Source of the DNA: Limonium bicolor
Lineage: Eukaryota; Streptophyta; Magnoliopsida; Caryophyllales; Plumbaginaceae
Assembly (NCBI GenBank): GCA_023374045.1
Contig: CM041783.1
Coordinates: 125,799,503 to 125,863,502 of the forward strand
Length of the DNA: 64,000 nucleotides
Reading direction: 5' to 3'
This document shows, one piece after another, positions 49,301-61,831 of the stretch; the stretch's first letter is position 1; every line of letters starts with the position of its first letter. Below the pieces are notes generated by a model. That model made no database searches. It saw nothing but the letters and a program-made list of their open reading frames with translations, and was not told the DNA's origin. A program made the position numbers and the translations under genes.

Positions 49301-51639
49301 TATGCAGCCTCCCTTATTACTCAAGTGTATCTGGTACATTCTAAGGTAATCTCAACGTTTATAGTTTCCATTCTCTAACAAAAGCGTATTATATCTCTAA
49401 TAAGTGAAAGCCCTTTTTGAGGGGTTTATTCCCACTCATGGCCTCACAACAAGGAGAGGTATCCCCACCCTAAAAGGCATGGTTCGTTCTCAACCCCTGC
49501 CAATAGCATTATCTCCATATTCTCATTGGTGCCCTTTCCTGGCAATTCTTCCACAATCTAAGTTATAGGTTTGCAACCGTTCATATCTATGAATTGTAGT
49601 TCCTTCATGGTTTAAATAAGCTCTCTTACAACTTGCTGTGCCTCAGGCTCTAATGTGGTTAACATCCTTGGCTCGTAGGCTCTTAGTGCTTAATGTCATT
49701 GGGTGAGAACCGGTCCATGGTTCACTCCTTGTACTCTTACTCATCTGTAGGTTATCCTCATAAGATTCTAGCTCTCTAGATTCTCTCAACCGTTAGGTTA
49801 CATATTAAATGTCGTATCGGGTCTCATGGTAGGTTGCTTCATCCTACTTCCCGCTATGGAAGTTCGTTCAGGTGATCTGGCATTTACCAGTGTCTGTGAC
49901 AATTCTGTCGTTCTATCATACTTATGTCATTAGCAATCAAGGTTAAGTTCGTATTAGGTGTCTGCCTTACTGTGTCTAAGTTGGGTATCATCCTATCATC
50001 TTATGCTTCCATCTCAACGCTTCGTTCAACATTTGTTGACTACGCCACCCGTCAATGATTAATCACACTGGGTGTTAATGAGGTAGGCATCCAATATTAA
50101 TTGTCGTTCATCACTTTGTTTGGCTCGACTGTGCCCGCTCTATGGGCGTAGTCCTCTGAGCTATCCCTTTTTGGGGTTGTATGTCTTTAATCCTTGGTAG
50201 GTTACTGCTTAAGTTTATTCCCTCTTTCCCTGTTTCCTGGGTTTACTTACATATTCAACGAAGATGGTTGCTATTGATGTTCTTAATGGTCATCCCGGGA
50301 GTTCTATCCCGTTCTTGTTGGTAGTCGTTGTGTCACAGTCTCCATTGTATCTTATAATACATTTCTTGTATGTTATCTCCTACATAGTGTTATGCTCGCA
50401 TTACCGAGCGATCTCTTAGGTTTTCCTCTTGGGGTTCGGGATTGGTGTTCTTACCGTACTATCGATTATTGTTGTAGTAGGTTGTGCTGTTGCTAATATT
50501 TATTTCATTTACTATTCCGTCCAAGTACAGCTCTTTCCTGACTGGTGTATTAACTCATCTCATTCTCTCGTTCTTATGGATTTGCAATCCGGTATTGATA
50601 TGTATTGAAATTGTAATGTTCAACTATCTCGCCATGATGGCTTCCCGTATAGTTTAACCGTGGTAGCACTTGCTACAGCAAGTGCGCCATGCAGGATGGG
50701 CTGTTGGTACTAGGTACATTGGTAATGATACTTCCTCCTAATTCCCTTGTATTTGGTAGTCCTCGGGACTCCTTCAATGTTCTCTTATTTTGGATAACTA
50801 GTCATCCGGTAGTTTCCTGGTTGATTTGACAGTACTGTCACTTATCACGGTGTTCCTCTTTCTGAAGGAACGCCTTGTTATTTTCTTATGTCTTAATCCT
50901 CGCTCCCGTTTCCACACATTTTGTAGTGGTTACTAAGTCATGATTCTCCTTTAGGCACTACATCGTAGTCCTATTCCGGTATACAGTTTGTAAGCGTTTT
51001 TATAGTCGTCTGCTCTACGTCGGCCAGGTTTTGTAACCTTCCTCCTTGTATGGGGTTTGGAGTTCCCGTTTCTAACTGGACCTTTCGGTAGTCTTAATTC
51101 TCATGCTTTGTATTATCCTACTGTCGTGCTCATTCGGACCACTGTCCGGTACTCATGTCGCTTATCCTTTCCTCTCCACTACACTCGTAGTGCTTTCCTT
51201 ATTATTGGTATGGTGTGGTAACTCGACTGCGTAGCATGTTGACCCATGTTGCTGGTAATTTTCGTTCTCTTACTGGTAGAATCCCGTTGGTAGCGCCGAT
51301 TTCCACGTTGCGCTCCAATTAAAACCTCCACGTTTTCACAAACTGTTGTATATCAATGTGTTTCTTGTATTGCTTACTGTTAACTAACTACCAGATCGAG
51401 TTTTCCCGAGTAGGAGAAGGCTTTCTTCTCTCTAGCGTTTGTTCCACGTATTCAAGGTTAGGGATGTGGAGGGCGGATTTAGGTACTATGGATATCCGTT
51501 AAACACCGGGAAGTCCTAACTAACGCACCTCTCGCTCTACCACTCAACCCTTAACCCATAACTCTACCTCAACCTCAGTATTCTCCTAAGTTCGGTAATT
51601 CTTGTCTTCAGAGCGTAACTACGATTTGATACCACTTTT
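46375..51639 (-). pseudogene. Family A internal region 2 (uninterrupted, coding-dead)
   Basis: These 5.26 kb are collinear with 7436-9475 plus 34352-37534, differing by scattered substitutions and a few small indels (for example extra bases near 48755-48800 and 49400-49440). The polypurine tract is at the left and the degenerate primer site (51623-51634) at the right, so it reads on the minus strand. The integrase remnant HPQTKGQMERT, followed by a TAG stop (47983-47985), lies at about 47983-48022 and is the same as in copy 1. No other domain is readable. It matches the idea of a large non-autonomous derivative. Confidence 0.75.
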
Positions 51640-51778
51640 TGTAACACCCCATCTCAATCCAATCGTGGTTATCAGAAACTTAACAACATATACACAAACG
51701 TTGCAGCGGAATTAAATACACTCCAAGACCTTGCCATGGTTTGACTAACAGAATATACCGAACATTAGTACTTACATC
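51640..51778 (-). repeat. Family A LTR3, left piece
   Basis: It matches the first 139 bases of LTR2 and stops at the CACTA-2 insertion; it resumes at 62113. Confidence 0.9.
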
Positions 51779-51794
51779 CACTAGTACAAAAAAC

Positions 51795-52138
51795 GTCTAT
51801 TTCGGCGCCCCTATTTCGGCGGTTGTAGATAAAACCGCCGAAATAGGAGCCCGAGATGTATTAGCTCTGTAAAGCAGGGGTCTATTTCAGCGGTTCCTGG
51901 ATATAAACCGCCGAAATAGGCTATATTTAATTATTAAAAAAATAAAAGAGACCTATTTCGGCGGTTCCTTACACGAAACCGCCGAAATAGGTTTTTCTAT
52001 TTTTCTTTTTTTTTTAATTTAAGGACCTATTTCGGCGGTTCTTTGTTAGAAACCGCCGAAATAGGTTTCTTTAATTTTTTTTATTAAATATGGCCTATTT
52101 CGGCGGTTTCTAACAGAGAACCGCCGAAATAGGTCCTT
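51795..52138. repeat. CACTA-2 left subterminal hairpin array
   Basis: Five inverted repeats with arms CCTATTTCGGCGGTT / AACCGCCGAAATAGG are centred near 51829, 51901, 51972, 52045 and 52113. The fourth and fifth are also inverted copies of each other, giving a palindrome of about 115 bases (52022-52137). They are likely binding sites for a TNPA-type protein. Confidence 0.88.
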
Positions 52139-52204
52139 TTAATTAACCCCCCAAGCCCGCCCCGACACTATTACATGATTAACCTAAATTAACCCCTCTT
52201 CTCT

Positions 52205-52361
52205 CTGTTAGCAGCGGCGATTTGGACGAACCTCCGACGCCACCACCACCTACTGCCGTCGCCGCCTCCTCCTCCCGCCTTCGCCGGACGTCGCGCCGTT
52301 GGTGGTTGTCGCGTCGGTGGTGTCGCCACCCTCCTCCCGCCCAGCAAACAGACGCGGCAAG
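52205..52361 (+). promoter_or_regulatory. CACTA-2 GC-rich leader exon
   Basis: A CG-rich block with many CCGCC and TCGCCG words stands out from AT-rich flanks and ends at a donor GCGGCAAG|GTATGC. Open frames across it (52222-52503 and the opposite strand) are compositional. It is read as the first untranslated exon of the transposase transcript. Confidence 0.55.
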
Positions 52362-53309
52362 GTATGCAACCCTAACTTTCATTTTCGTTTTTGTTTACTT
52401 AATTGTTAATGTGTTGTTCAAATTGATAGATTGTTGTCACATTGTGATTGTGGATGATGATATTTATTGTGTGTGTGAAATCTTTGCAAGATTTGGTTGT
52501 TAAACTATTAAATTTATGTATGCACACAAGGTGTTCGATGAAATGTCCGAGTGAATTTTGTTGCTGTTTTTGGCCCTTCTTTTAAGTATAGTTAGGTTAG
52601 CTTATTTGGGCTAGATTTATTATGCTTATATATGGGGTGGAACAATGTTTGAGCATTATTTGTTTAAGTATGGTTAGGTTAGCTTATTTGTCCACTTAAA
52701 ATTACTTGTTTATTCACATTTCATAAGTCAATATACATTGTAAATATACATTGGTAAGTGAGATCTCTGCTAGTTATATAAGTTAAGCAAAATTTGTACT
52801 AATCACAAATGTAAGTTTACTTGTTCGAACAAGTAATATAAGTTAAGCAATTAAGAGTTTCTCCTTGTCTTCATAAACAATGTAGTCGAGTTGATGAGTT
52901 ATCATCTTTGACACTAAGTTCCCTACTCTCTATAGATTGTATTATAGTTATACTAAAAAAAATTCTTATTGTGCTTGTTTGAATGAGCTAACGATAATCT
53001 TTATAATTTATATATTTGATTATGATATTATATTATCGTTAATACAAGAGTGTGATGCATAAGTGGTATATTGAAAATTATGGATAACATGTTAAACATG
53101 AAAAATACAATTTAGGTTGTTATGTAAGTTATAGTTTGATCTTGTCATTTATGAGTTGTTATGAACAACTTCATTCATTGGTAAAAATACTATTAAACAT
53201 TCGGTAGTGTATATATATATATATGAGTATTGTATAGTCGTTAAGTTTAATATAAAATTATTCTAATTGATCTGAATGTTGTTCAATCTTTATGCGTTGC
53301 CTCTGTAGA

Positions 53310-54313
53310 GATTGGTGTTGCTACACGCGTCTCGCACGCCCGATTGAGAAGAGGGGCTGAAAACAATTCATTTAGGAACCGGTAAATTTTTTTTAATTTA
53401 TCTTCATCTTCATTCTCTTCACTCACTGTAAATTTGCAACCTAACTGCATATAAGGAACAAACACAACTACTGAGTTTCTCTTGTGTCTATACGTATTTG
53501 TGTCTCTACAGATAAATACTTAAGAAGGTTCTTTACCATTTGATGGTAGATTGAAAGCGGATCGGAGAACAATTCATTTTGGAACCGGTAATATAATCTA
53601 ACTTATCATTTTTCTCTTTTGTACTTTGTATTTGATTTCCACAAATTATTGGAATTTCGTTTGATGAATAAATTTGGTATATATTAGTTTAGTTTATGAT
53701 AGAAATTTGTGTTGTTGAATAATTGGTGAATGCTTAATAATGGGCATGGTTGTGTCTTTTTTTTACTTTGTATTTGATTTCCATAAATTATTAAATTTTG
53801 GCTTGATGGATAAAGTTGGTATTAGTTTGATTTGTGATGGAAATTTGTGTTGATGAATGGTTGGTGAATGCTTAATAATAAGCATGGGATAGGTAAAATT
53901 ATGCAAAAGTCATGCCGATTTTTTTACAATCTCTTCGTAATTAATATTGTTTGATGTATGTGTATAAGTCTAACAATATCTAATTTTTTTTATCAGGTCT
54001 CACTACATTCAAGTCCGTGAAGCACCTCTCTTGTTTCCCGCCTTCTTCCATTACTGTTGCACTTTCCTCCTCTGTGCACAAGTAAGTAACTAAACCTTAT
54101 TTTTTGTTTACTAAATGCAATTATGTATTTAAATATAAGTGCTAGTACATAATTTAGCTTCATCCCATATTTGTTGATGCATTTCTTTTGTAATTTATTT
54201 TTTTTTGCTCCCTTGCAGAGACATATCAGAAGTGGTATTGCTGCATCTCTCGCACAGAAGCCTACCTCTCAGGCACCAGTCTCCCCTGTCCATAAATCCT
54301 TAAAAAACAAGTA
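53310..54313 (+). other. CACTA-2 untranslated leader exons
   Basis: Four short blocks have good acceptor and donor sites. Block 1 is about 53310-53381 (CTGTAG acceptor, GGAACCG|GTAAAT). Block 2 is 53512-53587 (TCTACAG acceptor, GGAACCG|GTAATA). Block 3 is 53998-54081 (TTATCAG acceptor, GCACAA|GTAAGT). Block 4 is 54221-54311 (CCTTGCAG acceptor, AAACAA|GTACGT). The next acceptor, CATATAG at 54787-54793, lies directly before the tnp2 ATG. The first two blocks share ACAATTCATTTNGGAACCG. Introns between them are AT-rich. No open frame spans them. Confidence 0.55.
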
Positions 54314-54794
54314 CGTATTTTAACTCTCGATTCTTTGTTAATCTCTAAACCGGTTTGAACTTATACAGTGGAGAATTGAAAATGTTGATTTGATGATCTG
54401 AATTTGTAATTGGTTTTCAGTTAGCTAGTAAAGAATTGATTTATTTTAATTGTTGGTTGCTGCCATTGCTGGAATGTTTGTGGTTGTGATGACTTTGGTG
54501 AGTGCTTAATAATAAGCACGGGATGTGTACAGTTATGCAAAGGTCATGCCGAATTTTTTGTAGAAAAAGTATTCGTAATATTGTTTTAAACACTGGTTTC
54601 TGTTTTAGAAGTGCAACAATTTCTTAAATTTAAAATGCTAGTTTATTTTGTGTTTGCAACCTTAGAGTTGTTAGGCTAGACTAATTGACAATCATCCCAG
54701 TCATGCTCCATTAAGAAATAAACATGTGCAACTTAATACAGACCATATTCTACAAAGGCTCTAACTCACACATGTGATCTGTTGCACATATAGT

Positions 54795-57700
54795 ATGGAG
54801 CGTGACTGGATGTATGGTGATAGAGGCAAACATTTTGACAAAATGTTGAAAGAGTTTTGCAAAGCTGCAGTGCAACACAAGGACAGGACAAAGGCGGAGA
54901 AAATTCCATGTCCTTGTGTTGATTGTGGTGTGGTTAGACATTATTCAAGCATCAACCTCGTACAATTGCCTGTGAAGACCCGTGGTTTCATGCCACATTA
55001 TACAAAATGGATTTTTCATGGAGAACCTGTTGACGATAATGCTTCATCTTCCTACAGTCACGATCCATGTAACTCAAGAACCGAGCAGACATTCGATACT
55101 ACTAACGAGTTAGAACTCCCAAGCGCTTCCGGAGTCAATGTTGACAGTGAGTCGACTTATCATGATGAACAAATTGACGAGATGCTTGATAACGTTGAGG
55201 ATAACTTTGTCGACCGGCCTGAGTATCAAAGGTTGTTGGACGCATCCAAAATGGCGTTGTATCCTACTTGCACTAAGTACATGAAATTGACAGCTATATT
55301 GAATTGTTCAACCTGAAGGGAAAGATATGGATTGAGTGACAAGGTTTCACGGCATTCCTCGAGCTGATTCATGATATGCTACCGGATGAGAACGGTCTCC
55401 CTACCACCACGTATGAGGCAAAGAAATGGGTGTGTCCAATGGGAGTAGAGTACAAAAAAATTCACGCGTGTCCAAACAACTGTGTGTTGTACAGGGGTGA
55501 ATATGAACATCTGGACAATTGCCCGAAATGTTTGTTGTCCCGGTATAAGCAAAAAGATGGTGAGTACTCCTCCGTTCAGAAAAAAGCCCTCCAGCAAAAC
55601 TTGTTTGGTATTTGCCGATTATACCCAGATTCAAACGGTGATGGCATGCGGAGGGTAGAAAGAGTGATGAGAAACTAAGACATCCAGCAGATAGGCCTCA
55701 GTGGAGAAACATCAATAGACGGTACAAAGAACATTTCGGACATGAAGATAGGAATCTGAGGCTTGGGTTATGTACTGATGGAATGAAGCCGTACGACACA
55801 TTGAGTAGTCAACACAGTACATGGCCTGTTCTGCTAGTGATCTACAATTTGCCCTCATGGTTGTGTATGAAACGAAAGTACATCATGTTATCTCTCCTGA
55901 TATCTAGTCCCAAGCAGCCAGGTAATAGCATTGATGTGTACCTTGCCCCTCTGATCGACGATCTGAAGCTATTGTGGAATGAGGGGATCGTGGTATATGA
56001 TGCTTATGCAAGAGAGAATTTCACGCTCAAGGCTTTGTTGTTCTGTACTGTCAATGACTTCCCTAGGTATGGGAACTTGTCCGGTTACACGGTTAAAGGA
56101 GCATTTGCATGTCCCATTTGCGAGGAAGACACTTGTTCGGACAGTTTAAAACATTGTGGGAAGAATGTTTATATGTGTCATCGACGTCTTCTCCCCGAAG
56201 ATCACCCTTATCGAGTAACGAAGAGAAAGTTGTTCAATGGTCAAGCCGAAACTCGTGTGGCCCGTCTACCTCTGAGCTCTGAGGAAATGTACGAAAAGGT
56301 TAAGGACATTGCAAATGTATTTGGAAACACATCAAAACCGGCGAAAAACATTTGGAAAAAGTGTTCTATCTTTTGGGAACTACCTTATTGGCGTCATCTT
56401 TCTGTGTGAGACTGCTTAGACATCATGCACATTGTGAAGAACGTTGGTGAGGCAGTGAGTGGGACTTTACTCAATATACCCGGTAAAACAAAAGACGGAA
56501 TGAAAATTAGAAAGGACATGCAAACCATGGGTATACGAAAGGAGTTACACCCACAAGAGAACGGGAAACGAATCTACCTACCTCCTGCATGCTACACGCT
56601 CTCAAAGGCTGAAAGATTAGTTTCTGCAAATGTCTGCACTCTAAAAGTACCGTCTGGGTACTCTTCAAACTGGAAGAATTGTATCGATGAAGGATTTAAA
56701 ACTTTTAGGCATAAAATCTCACGATTATCATGTACTGATGTTACATCTTCTTCCGTGTCGCAATTCGGGGATATTGCCATCTGATGTTAGAAATTCTTTA
56801 ACTCGGTTATGTTCTTTTTCAACGCTGTTTGCTCCAAGGCAATTGACGTAACATCTCTAGATGATCTACAACGTGAAAATTGTTATCACATTATGTCAAC
56901 TAGAGATGTATTTCCCACCATCTTTCTTTGATATAATGGTACATCTAATTGTGCACATCGTTCTAGAGATACAGTTCTGTGGTCCGGTATACTTACGGTA
57001 CATGTACCCATTTGAACGGTACATGGGTATTCTGAAAAGTAGAATGAAGAATAGGTATCGACCAGAGGGGAGCATTTTGAAGCAACAGTGACTGAGGAAG
57101 TCACAGAATTGTACCGATTATTTGAGTAAGGCAGAGTCTATTGGTATCCCAAAACCACGACACTATGGCAGGTTAAGGGTAGGTAAGGTGTTATAGTAGA
57201 AAGATTGTGCAAGTTTCGGTCTACTTATTCATCAAGCACATTTGTGTTGTCTTACAACATTTGAGGTTGTTGAACCTTATTTGGAAACCCATATGGTTGA
57301 GTTAAGGCATCAAAATCCTTTGAAAGGCCACTTGGCTGACAAAGGACACAAAACGAGGTTTTTACCAAGTCAAAGATCATGTGTTGACATTAGCATCATC
57401 AGATCCAGATGCTGTAAGCGAAGAGATCAGATGTTTGGCAATCGAACCTGAAACTAATATTACATCATTTGAGGGGTATGATATTAGTGGGTATACATAC
57501 TACACTGCACGTCAAGATGCCAAATCGATAAACCAGAATAGTGGGGTAAAAATTGAAGCTGCTGCCACTGAGTACCACAGTGGTAACCGATCTCAACCAG
57601 TTAGTAATTGGTATTATGGTGTCATCGAGGACATCTGGGAACTAGACTATGACATTGATTCCTTTCTGTTGTTCCGGTGCAAGTGGGTGGACAACCGACG

Positions 57701-58025
57701 CGGGTACCAAAATGATGGAGGGCTTACCTTGGTTGATCTTTCACGGTTACACGGTTATAATGATGATCAATTTGTTCTGGGAAAGGATTGCGAACAAGTG
57801 TGGTATGTTGAGGATCCGAAAGACTGCAGATGGTCTGTTTTTCTTACAGTAAGAAGGCCGGTTGTAATCGAAAATGAAAATGAGGATAACGATGAAAATG
57901 GGACTGTAGAGGAAACATCCTTGTTTCCTACTAGATTACCGGATTCGATTGATGATACCGAAAACGATTTACTCTACGCACGATCAGACCATGATGAGGG
58001 TGCTTGGGTAGAAAATATGAAATGA
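54795..58025 (+). pseudogene. CACTA-2 tnp2-type transposase (broken)
   Basis: The ATG at 54795 follows an acceptor by one base. In order there are: an N-terminal transposase-associated domain (MERDWMYGDRGKHFD, CPCVDCG, GFMPHYTKWIFHGE; 54795-55070); a zinc-ribbon-like CPNNC...CPKC block (55470-55540); the tnp2 catalytic core (LCTDGMKPYDTLSSQHSTWP at about 55771, DDLKLLWNEGI, ACPIC at 56107, IMHIVKNVGEAVSGTLLNI at 56422); a DUF4218-type block (QLEMYFPPSFFDIMVHLIVH and MYPFERYMGILK, 56890-57050); and a DUF4216-type C-terminus (YYGVIEDIWELDY, 57610-58000). It would cut and rejoin the element ends. Frameshifts lie near 55316-55350, 55678-55780, 56720-56860 and 57090-57240, and a TGA sits at 56407-56409, so the gene is dead. 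Confidence 0.88.
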
Positions 58026-58159
58026 TTTATGTTTTTGTACGTGTCAGGTAATGTTGTTAGTAGAATGTAGACTGTAATGTCATCTTAACTGTTATTGTTA
58101 TGCATCATAGTATTTATGTTATGAGTTTATCTTATGAAAATGCTTTGTTATTTTTTTTG

Positions 58160-61100
58160 CAGTGGATGATCACCCTATGGATGACCCCATTGGACGGCTT
58201 CTCATGACTGGAGAACCTGCCCCACAGCAGAATAGACCAAGTAAGCGGGTCACAAGAGGAGGAAAGAAGAAGAAGGACCAGTTAGCAGTACAGAGACTGA
58301 GGCTGGCCCTTCACAGCAGACCGAAGAGGAGTCAGTTGTCCCACCAGAGGCGAAGAAGCAAAAGAAGAGAGGTGCAACACGTGGGCTGAAGGCTAACAAG
58401 GGCCCTCCTACAAAACCGGTGGACTTCAATCAGTTCAACCAACCCCATGGTAATTGGAAGAATGACTTCACCGCTTACGGTAGCCATTTGGTGAAGTCAT
58501 ATTGCAACATAAACCACAACTGGAAGCAAGTGCCTCAATCATTGAAGGATACTATGTTTCAGCGTCTTCAGGTAAATCTCTACATTATTACTATGATCTT
58601 TTGTGAAATAATAGAACATTTATGTTTACTTTACTAACTGAATGATCATGTACGTAGTCTCGTTTCTCCGTGGATCCCGCACTTAAAAAGGATGTGCTAT
58701 CAGCGATGTCGAAACAGTTCCGGGACCACAAGAATAAGTTGGCTGACAAGTTCATCTACAAGATGCCTACTCCAGAAGATCCAGATGATCCAGATCATGG
58801 TGGAGACGGTGAGAGACCACCATGGGAGGTTTACGAGGGCATAACAGAAGAGCAATGGTACAATTTGTTGAGAGGCGTCACACACCGGAGTTCCAGGTGC
58901 ACTTTATTGTCATACATACATAAATTAATCTTAATTTCTTATGTTTTTTGTGTTCAATTTCACTTAACATGATCCCATTAATTTATGCAGGCTCTCCGTG
59001 CGCAACAACAAGCAAATGCTAAGAAGAATCTGTACCCTCACCACTTAGGTGGAAAAAGTATTGCTCAAAGGGTACCAGAATGGGAGCAAAAGGGATATCT
59101 GCCCACGGATGGCTCATTGGATAGTGCAGTGGCAGAAGAATGAAAGTGTGGGAGTTAAGCCACATTCCGAAGAACTCTACTCCCGAAAATCCTCAATACG
59201 ATGAAGCCACGAGAGCAGTTATTGCTCAAATGGTAAGTGATATCATTTCATTAGACTGTTCATTTCATTTGTATATGAACTTATGTTAAACTAATAACTG
59301 TATTTGTGTGTTGTATTAGGGTGAATTAAGCTCTCAGCTCACCCAGGGCACCTGGACCTCACAGGAATGATGATCCTCTTACACGCGCTCTTGGTAAGAA
59401 GGATCATCCAGGTCGTGCCATTGGGTTTGGTGGGCACGTTGGTATCCGCCAGGCATTTGGCGTACCCGGGTCCAGAAGTGCACAGGGAAAGTCGATTAGC
59501 TACGAGGAGCACCTGAGAGCGTTGGCTGAGATGGAGCAGAGGATTACTCAGAACGTCGACGAGAGGATCGCTCACGCTATGTCAAGGCTTCAGCCACAGC
59601 AGCATGACAGCCAAGAGGTTTCTCGACCACCAGTTGTCACCCATTCAGCAGCAGAGTGCACCGGTAGTGAGAAGTAGTGTCCACTCGGCTGATCCGTTTC
59701 CCTATGCATCTCTAAAGGTTAGACTAACATTTCAATTGAGTACATGACGATTAAGATTTTTCACTTGATCACTAATATCATCATAGAGAATTCTCAATTT
59801 TTATCTAAACAAGTTCCACATAACACTCAGGCACCCACTGAGTGCCATCTGTTTTTACAAATTGGAGAAGAGGTCATGGTGCATGGGGAAAACTTTTCCC
59901 CTCTCTTCAAGTGATATTGTGCACGGTGAACCACTCCGACATTACCATGCACGAGTGCTTCTGGACGAATTTGTTGCAGAGCATGCTGACGTCGGTTTAC
60001 CGGTGCCGATCCCTCAAAGACCTACCTTGCGTTCCGCACAAACTGCGACAGTGCAGTGGCCTATACGATTGGTAAGACTCCCTGGGCAGGTATTTACTCT
60101 TAACCGTTGCTATAAAACTATTGGTGTACCACCTTGCATCCATATACTTAATTTGACTAATATCATAGGATATGAGCCGACCGAAGACTGATAAGGGCAA
60201 AGGAAAAAGAATTGCTGCGCCTGTGCAATCAAAGGCATCCACAAATTTCGTGCTTAGACCTGCTTTGGTGGAGAAAAGAATATTGGCCGGCCTGCCGACT
60301 AATATGCAGATTCTACATTCATCCTTGCTGCTACCACCTGATTGTGATTCCCTCACTGTGGAAGATCCCGAGCGGATATTTCACTTTGTAGTTCAAGGAG
60401 AAGATATACATCGATTTGGGATGTATATGTCCGACTTCGAGGAGTGCTTCAGGAGGGATTGGTTGAATGTGTCGATTATCAAGTCAGCCGCCATGTGAGT
60501 GACTTCTACCTTTTGTATTTTGAATTCATTGATTGGTGATGAATTGGATGTTTGAATAAAAAGTTAATGATCGACTAATGATATTGCCTCATAGGTGGGT
60601 GCATGATAAGGCGATCAATGTCTATGAAGATCACAGATTCGGATTCCTGTGTCCTGCTATGTGCAGTGAAGTCCAGATGACAAGTGATATGGAAGGCCTT
60701 ATGCAGTATATGACGAATGCCCTCTTGAATGTTCTAACAAGTCATTTATTTATGCTGCCATATCATTCAGGGTATGATATTTGACTATTTCTCTTAGTAT
60801 TATCTAAAACATATAGTTTGTGTTAGTTGCTTAATGATTCAACACATTGTGTAATTTGTGGACAGTCGACATTGGTCATTGATTGTGCTGGTGATGTTGA
60901 AGCACCCACGAATCTTGCAATTTGACTCACTTGGTAAGGCTGCCAAGAGACCGAAGATCTCCACCGCAATACTGGGGTAATTAGTTTGTTATCGTAAACA
61001 ACAATTATTTTACTTAACATTAACTGTTTCATAACTTGCTACTGATGCTTAAAACTATATATATTGCTGATGTATATAGTTCCATGAGAGCTGCATTATC

Positions 61101-61514
61101 TCTCCAGAATAAAACAATGAAGAGTGACATCCCTTGGAACCTGTCAAGGTACTCTATTAATTGATAAATTTGTGTTATAATGTTTAAACTTGTTTATAAC
61201 TGTCAATATGTGCGTTTGTATAGTGTCCGGTGCAGCCTGGGGGTTCAGAATGTGGATACTATGTCATGAGATTCATGAGTGACATAGTAGGAGCGGCGAA
61301 CCTTTTACCAGAGCACTCGTTAGACATGGTAACATTCTTTGAAAGTTTCAGTTATGCTCTTTACATGTTGTTAGACTTGTACGTTTTAGATTAATGTTCA
61401 TTTTTTTTCAAGGCTTACGAAGAAGTGTTCAAAGGTGGTCAGTATGATGATGCTCAAATTGTTGAGATGCTTGAGGAATGGTCGGAGTTCGTCTGCACAA
61501 GTTTAATGAATTGA
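58160..61514 (+). pseudogene. CACTA-2 second gene: Transposase_24-like region plus Ulp1 cysteine protease
   Basis: It is intron-split, with likely exons 58162-58571, 58658-58896, 58991-59232, 59320-59717, 59831-60071, 60169-60494, 60595-60771, 60866-60976, 61080-61148, 61224-61328 and 61413-61514 (stop TGA). Nearly all edges have GT-AG consensus. Early exons carry FNQPHGNWKNDFTAYGSHLV and NLYPHHLGGKSIAQRVPEWE of the Ptta/En/Spm transposase_24 type, then HPGRAIGFGGHVGIRQAFG. A DIVHGEPLRHYHARVLLDEF / VQWPIRL module follows. The last five exons form a C48 Ulp1-like protease with GRHWSLIV (His 60870-60872), QFDSLG (Asp 60924-60926), Gln 61233-61235 and GGSECGYYVM (Cys 61251-61253). It may cleave SUMO or a related tag. 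Frame breaks occur near 58300, 59150 and 59370, and possibly at the 61148/61224 junction. Confidence 0.8.
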
Positions 61515-61830
61515 TGATCATGAAGATGTTTTGTGAACTTTTTGAGTATGTAATTGTAACTCTGTACACTTGTGGATGGTGTAATGGTAGATTTGAATTG
61601 TAATGTTGTTTTTTATTTGTAATGAAAGTGTGTAAATAAGTGTAATTGCATTGGTTTTGTTAACTCTCAAATTGTGGTGCGTCGTTGGTATTAATTGGGA
61701 GCTTTTATAACTTTTTAAATGTGTGCTGGAGCTCCCTGTATGGATGAAGCTTTATTACAGGTCTCATTGAACAAATGCGGTGAATATATATATATATAAG
61801 CTAGGATGGAAAAAAACAAAAAAAAATACC
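61515..61830. other. CACTA-2 3' untranslated and spacer sequence
   Basis: AT-rich sequence after the stop codon, with AATGAAAGTGTGTAAATAAG at about 61621 as a possible polyadenylation area and a short (TA)n at 61787-61798. No gene was seen. Confidence 0.6.
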
Positions 61831-61831
61831 C

